NCBI RefSeq assembly: GCF_022867865.1
Contig: NZ_JALIEC010000004.1
Location: 1 to 64,000 of the forward strand
Direction: 5' to 3'
Length of the DNA stretch: 64,000 bases
Source: Phaeobacter sp. J2-8
GTDB lineage: Bacteria; Pseudomonadota; Alphaproteobacteria; Rhodobacterales; Rhodobacteraceae
Shown in pieces: positions 61,328 to 64,000 of this stretch. Position 1 is the stretch's first letter, and every line of letters starts with the position of its first letter. The translations under genes were made by a program, and so were the position numbers. Under the pieces are notes generated by a model, which worked only from the letters and a program-made list of their open reading frames with translations, ran no database searches and was not told the origin of the DNA.

Positions 61328-63592
61328 ATGAGCATCACAAGCGATACGGTGAACGAAGTTTTCAAGGGCCAAATCGGCCGGACCTACAAGGATTCCACGC
61401 CTTGGTGGCCGGAAATCAAAGGTCCAAAGGAAGACAGCCCGAATATCCTCGTGATCTTGTTTGATGATCTGGGGTTCGGCAGTCTTGGGTGTTACGGCGG
61501 CGACGCCGAAACGCCCAATATCGACCGCCTTGCCGGGGGCGGTTTACGCTACAACAACTTCCACACCACGGCTCTATGCTCTCCCACCCGGGCCTCCCTT
61601 CTTACCGGGCGGGATCATCACGCTGTCGGCATGTCGATCATCGCCAATGCCGACAGCGGTTTCCCCAGCAAACGCGGCGCAATCCGGCATAATGCCGGCA
61701 CATTGGCCGATATGCTGGCGCCCGAAGGGTACAATTCCTATGCGGTCGGCAAATGGCATCTGGCCCCCGCTGATCAGATGTCGGCGGTTGGCCCCTTTGA
61801 TCACTGGCCGCTGGGGCGTGGGTTCAACAAATTCTATGGCTTCCTGGAGGCGCTGACCGATCAATTCCGCCCCTCTCTTGTCCGCGACAACCAGCATATC
61901 GAACCGCCACGCACCCCCGAAGAAGGCTATACGCTGAACGAGGATCTGGCCGATAACGCCTGCAAATTCCTGACCGATCACGCCTCTCTGGCGCCAAACA
62001 AGCCGTTTTTCATGTATTACGCGCTGGGGGCGATGCATTCGCCGCATCAGGCACCGCAGGAATATCTCGACAAATACAAAGGCCGGTTCGACGAAGGCTG
62101 GGATGTGGCCCGCGAGCGGCGTCTGGCGCGCCAGATCGAAATGGGCATCGTTCCCAAAGGCACCAATGCCGTGCCCCGCAACGAAGGCGTCGAACCCTGG
62201 GACAGCCTGTCCGACGACCAAAAGCGGGTGTATTGCAAGTTTGAGGAGGCTTACGCCGCCTTCCTTGATCACGCAGATGCCGAATTGGGGCGTGTCTTCG
62301 ATCACCTCGAAAAAATCGGCAAGCTGGACAATACGATCATCTTCCTGATGTCCGACAATGGCGCCAGCCAGGAAGGCCAGATTCACGGCTCCACCAGCAC
62401 AACCTTCTATGAAAACATGGATGCGGAATCCTTCGACTATAACCTCGAACGGATTGATCAGATCGGCACAATGTATGCCAAGAACAACTATCCCATCGGC
62501 TGGGCCCAGGTCGAAAACACCCCCCTGCGCCGGTACAAGCAAAACACCCATGCGGGTGGTGTGCAGGATCCGCTGATCGTGCACTGGCCCAAAGGGCTGA
62601 AAGACACCGGCATCCGCAACCAGTTCCACCACGTCATGGACATCGTGCCCACCATTCTTGAGGTGATCGACACCGAGGCCCCGGCCCAGATCAAGGGCAT
62701 TCCGCAGATGAATATTCATGGCACCAGCATGAAATATTCCTTTGACGACGCCAGCGCCCCAACCCGCAAAAGCGCGCAGATCTTTGAAATGTTCGGCCAC
62801 CGCGCCATCTGGCATGACGGTTGGAAGGCGGTCGCATATCACAAGCGCTATTCCGATTATGAAGACGACCAATGGGAATTGTACCACGTCGCAGAGGATT
62901 TTTCCGAAAGCACCGACCTGGCCCAGAAGGAACCGGAACGCCTGCGCAAGCTGGTGGAACTCTGGTGGGCCGAAGCCGGACGATATGACGTGTTGCCGCT
63001 GGATGACCGCGGCTTTGCCGAACGTCGCGCCATGTCACGCCCGCGCGAAGAATCCCCGCGCATTCAGCAGGAATTCGTCTTCTTCCCCGGCATGACCAAC
63101 ATCCCCGGCGGGGCGGCACCCTTTACCTTGGATCGCTCCTTTGAAATCGCCGCGCGGGTGCGGGTGCCCGACGGCGGCGAAGGTGTGATTGCGGCCTGTG
63201 GCGGGCTTTGTGGCGGCTATACGCTCTACGTCAAGGATGGTCGCATCATCCATGAGTACAATTATTATCAGAAAATGTTCCGTGTCGAAGGAGCGGTGCC
63301 GACCGGTGGTGATTGGATAGATATTCTCTACAAATTCGACAAAACCGGCGTGCGCCAGGGCGAAGGCAGCCTGCATATCAATGGCCAGGAAGTTGGCAAG
63401 ACAGCCCTGCCCGAGACCTATCGCTATTTCATGGATTGGGAAGGTTTCAGCCTTGGGCGCGATGCCGGCTCGCCGGTCAGCCCGGTCTATGAGGGCAAGC
63501 AAGGCTTTGCATTCACAGGTGAAATTGACCGTGTCCGCATCACGCTTGGCAACGATATCGCCGGTCCCAATGATTATGAATCTCAGGACTGA
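61328..63592 (+). CDS. Arylsulfatase (CxPxR type), probably cytoplasmic
   Basis: Large sulfatase of 754 residues. Metal-binding DD at 46-47 (LFDDLGFGSLG), formylglycine precursor C84 in ALCSPTRASLLTGR, and MSDNGAS near residue 340 are conserved. The C-terminal ~180 residues form an extra beta-rich domain (RVPDGGEGVIAACGG; GEIDRVRITLG) like those of long arylsulfatases. No signal peptide: about 38 residues precede the first strand and are not hydrophobic. It should cleave sulfate esters in the cytoplasm after uptake by the SsuA-type importer just upstream. A strong hairpin follows the stop. Confidence 0.92.
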   Translation: MSITSDTVNEVFKGQIGRTYKDSTPWWPEIKGPKEDSPNILVILFDDLGFGSLGCYGGDAETPNIDRLAGGGLRYNNFHTTALCSPTRASLLTGRDHHAVGMSIIANADSGFPSKRGAIRHNAGTLADMLAPEGYNSYAVGKWHLAPADQMSAVGPFDHWPLGRGFNKFYGFLEALTDQFRPSLVRDNQHIEPPRTPEEGYTLNEDLADNACKFLTDHASLAPNKPFFMYYALGAMHSPHQAPQEYLDKYKGRFDEGWDVARERRLARQIEMGIVPKGTNAVPRNEGVEPWDSLSDDQKRVYCKFEEAYAAFLDHADAELGRVFDHLEKIGKLDNTIIFLMSDNGASQEGQIHGSTSTTFYENMDAESFDYNLERIDQIGTMYAKNNYPIGWAQVENTPLRRYKQNTHAGGVQDPLIVHWPKGLKDTGIRNQFHHVMDIVPTILEVIDTEAPAQIKGIPQMNIHGTSMKYSFDDASAPTRKSAQIFEMFGHRAIWHDGWKAVAYHKRYSDYEDDQWELYHVAEDFSESTDLAQKEPERLRKLVELWWAEAGRYDVLPLDDRGFAERRAMSRPREESPRIQQEFVFFPGMTNIPGGAAPFTLDRSFEIAARVRVPDGGEGVIAACGGLCGGYTLYVKDGRIIHEYNYYQKMFRVEGAVPTGGDWIDILYKFDKTGVRQGEGSLHINGQEVGKTALPETYRYFMDWEGFSLGRDAGSPVSPVYEGKQGFAFTGEIDRVRITLGNDIAGPNDYESQD

Positions 63593-63605
63593 CACGTGAT
63601 CCACT

Positions 63606-63630
63606 GCGCGGCGCAGCTCTTGCGCCGCGC
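63606..63630. terminator. Strong hairpin after the arylsulfatase gene
   Basis: Perfect 10-bp arms GCGCGGCGCA (63606-63615) and TGCGCCGCGC (63621-63630) with a 5-base loop, starting 14 bases after the stop. No T-run follows. It may act as a terminator, attenuator or RNA-stabilising hairpin between the sulfatase and SDR genes. Confidence 0.5.
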
Positions 63631-63765
63631 GCTCCCCACTGGCGCAACCCGCCTCCGCCAAAGCGCCGCCCGCAGCGTCGCGCTCTGGCTTGACCACCCG
63701 AATAAACCAGCCTTTCGGCCGGCCAATGATGTCGGTTCGCTGACAGCCCTGACAGGAAAGTTCCA

Positions 63766-64000
63766 ATGGACCAGAAACTTGACGGCAAAACCATCGCCAT
63801 CACCGGGGCGGCCTCCGGCATCGGGCTTGAATGCGCCCGCGTCTGCCTCGCCTCCGGGGCGCGGGTGGCGCTTGTGGATCGGGCCGAGGACCGGCTGACA
63901 GCCGTCTGCGCGGAACTGGGCAAGGGCGCGGTGCCCATTGTCACCGATCTTCTTGATCCCGCCAGCGTCGATCAAATGCTGCCCCGGATTCTGGATCGGA
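63766..64000 (+). CDS. Short-chain dehydrogenase/reductase, 3'-partial
   Basis: N-terminal 78 residues of an SDR that runs off the right edge. MDQKLDGKTIAITGAASGIG starts at ATG 63766, with GGAAAG upstream. The cofactor motif TGAASGIG and the acidic end of strand 2 (LVDRAED) suggest NAD. It shares VTDLLDPAS with the SDR at 23110-23838. As a neighbour of the arylsulfatase it may oxidise the alcohol released by desulfation, but the substrate is unknown. Confidence 0.85.
   Translation, partial: MDQKLDGKTIAITGAASGIGLECARVCLASGARVALVDRAEDRLTAVCAELGKGAVPIVTDLLDPASVDQMLPRILDR

Noticed and set aside
1-64000. tRNA, rRNA or riboswitch genes
   Set aside because: I looked for conserved rRNA blocks, tRNA arm patterns and common riboswitch cores in the intergenic gaps and saw none. 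A covariance-model scan could still find a small RNA.

Overview
This window is a GC-rich stretch of an alphaproteobacterial chromosome or large replicon, most probably from the Rhodobacteraceae (Roseobacter group). That placement is inferred from gene content: many TRAP and ABC importers with periplasmic binding proteins, LacI-type local regulators, a homoprotocatechuate (hpa) cluster, a threonate (ltnD-otnKCI) cluster and sulfatases. Nearly everything is catabolic or transport-related. I saw no rRNA, tRNA or CRISPR array.

Layout. 1-5875 (+): family-5 (Dpp/Opp-type) ABC importer, binding protein cut by the window edge. 5911-6256: remnants of an aldo/keto reductase and of an unidentified gene. 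6249-7421 (+): nagA. 7425-11814 (-): spermidine/putrescine-type ABC importer (ATPase, binding protein, two permeases). 12131-13756 (-): ThDP-dependent enzyme. 13896-18669 (-) plus 18776-19222 (+): hpaF-E-D, a 43-codon small ORF, hpaG, hpaH, and divergent hpaR. 19269-20806: a complete insertion sequence with a perfect 5-bp target duplication. 21242-23838 (+): AraC regulator and two SDR dehydrogenases. 24039-29610: LacI regulator diverging from a TRAP (P-Q-M) operon with an SMP-30 lactonase and an OsmC protein. 29746-31757 (-): Ktr/Trk potassium uptake. 31877-39880: TRAP transporter plus ltnD-otnK-otnC-otnI, with a divergent LacI regulator. 39994-47943 (-): LacI, TAXI-type TRAP transporter, HisD/HpsN-like dehydrogenase, SDR, RraA-like protein, 2-hydroxyacid dehydrogenase. 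48638-56354 (+): LysR, sugar-type ABC importer, sulfatase, DUF4432 mutarotase-like protein, UgpC/MalK-type ATPase. 56493-63592: LacI(-) diverging from a taurine/sulfonate-type ABC importer and an arylsulfatase; an SDR runs off the right edge.

How the genes work together. Each module pairs an importer, two to five enzymes and a local regulator, and several regulators have a palindromic candidate operator in the adjacent intergenic region. The best-defined pathways are homoprotocatechuate meta-cleavage (ring cleavage to the hydratase step) and threonate to dihydroxyacetone phosphate. The right third looks like a set of organosulfur or sulfate-ester modules: both sulfatases carry CxPxR motifs, lack signal peptides and sit next to ABC importers, which suggests uptake of intact sulfate esters and cytoplasmic desulfation.

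Eight genes are each split by one single-base indel while their coding sense continues in another frame. This points to sequencing or assembly error, or to very recent gene decay; affected proteins are annotated across the break.
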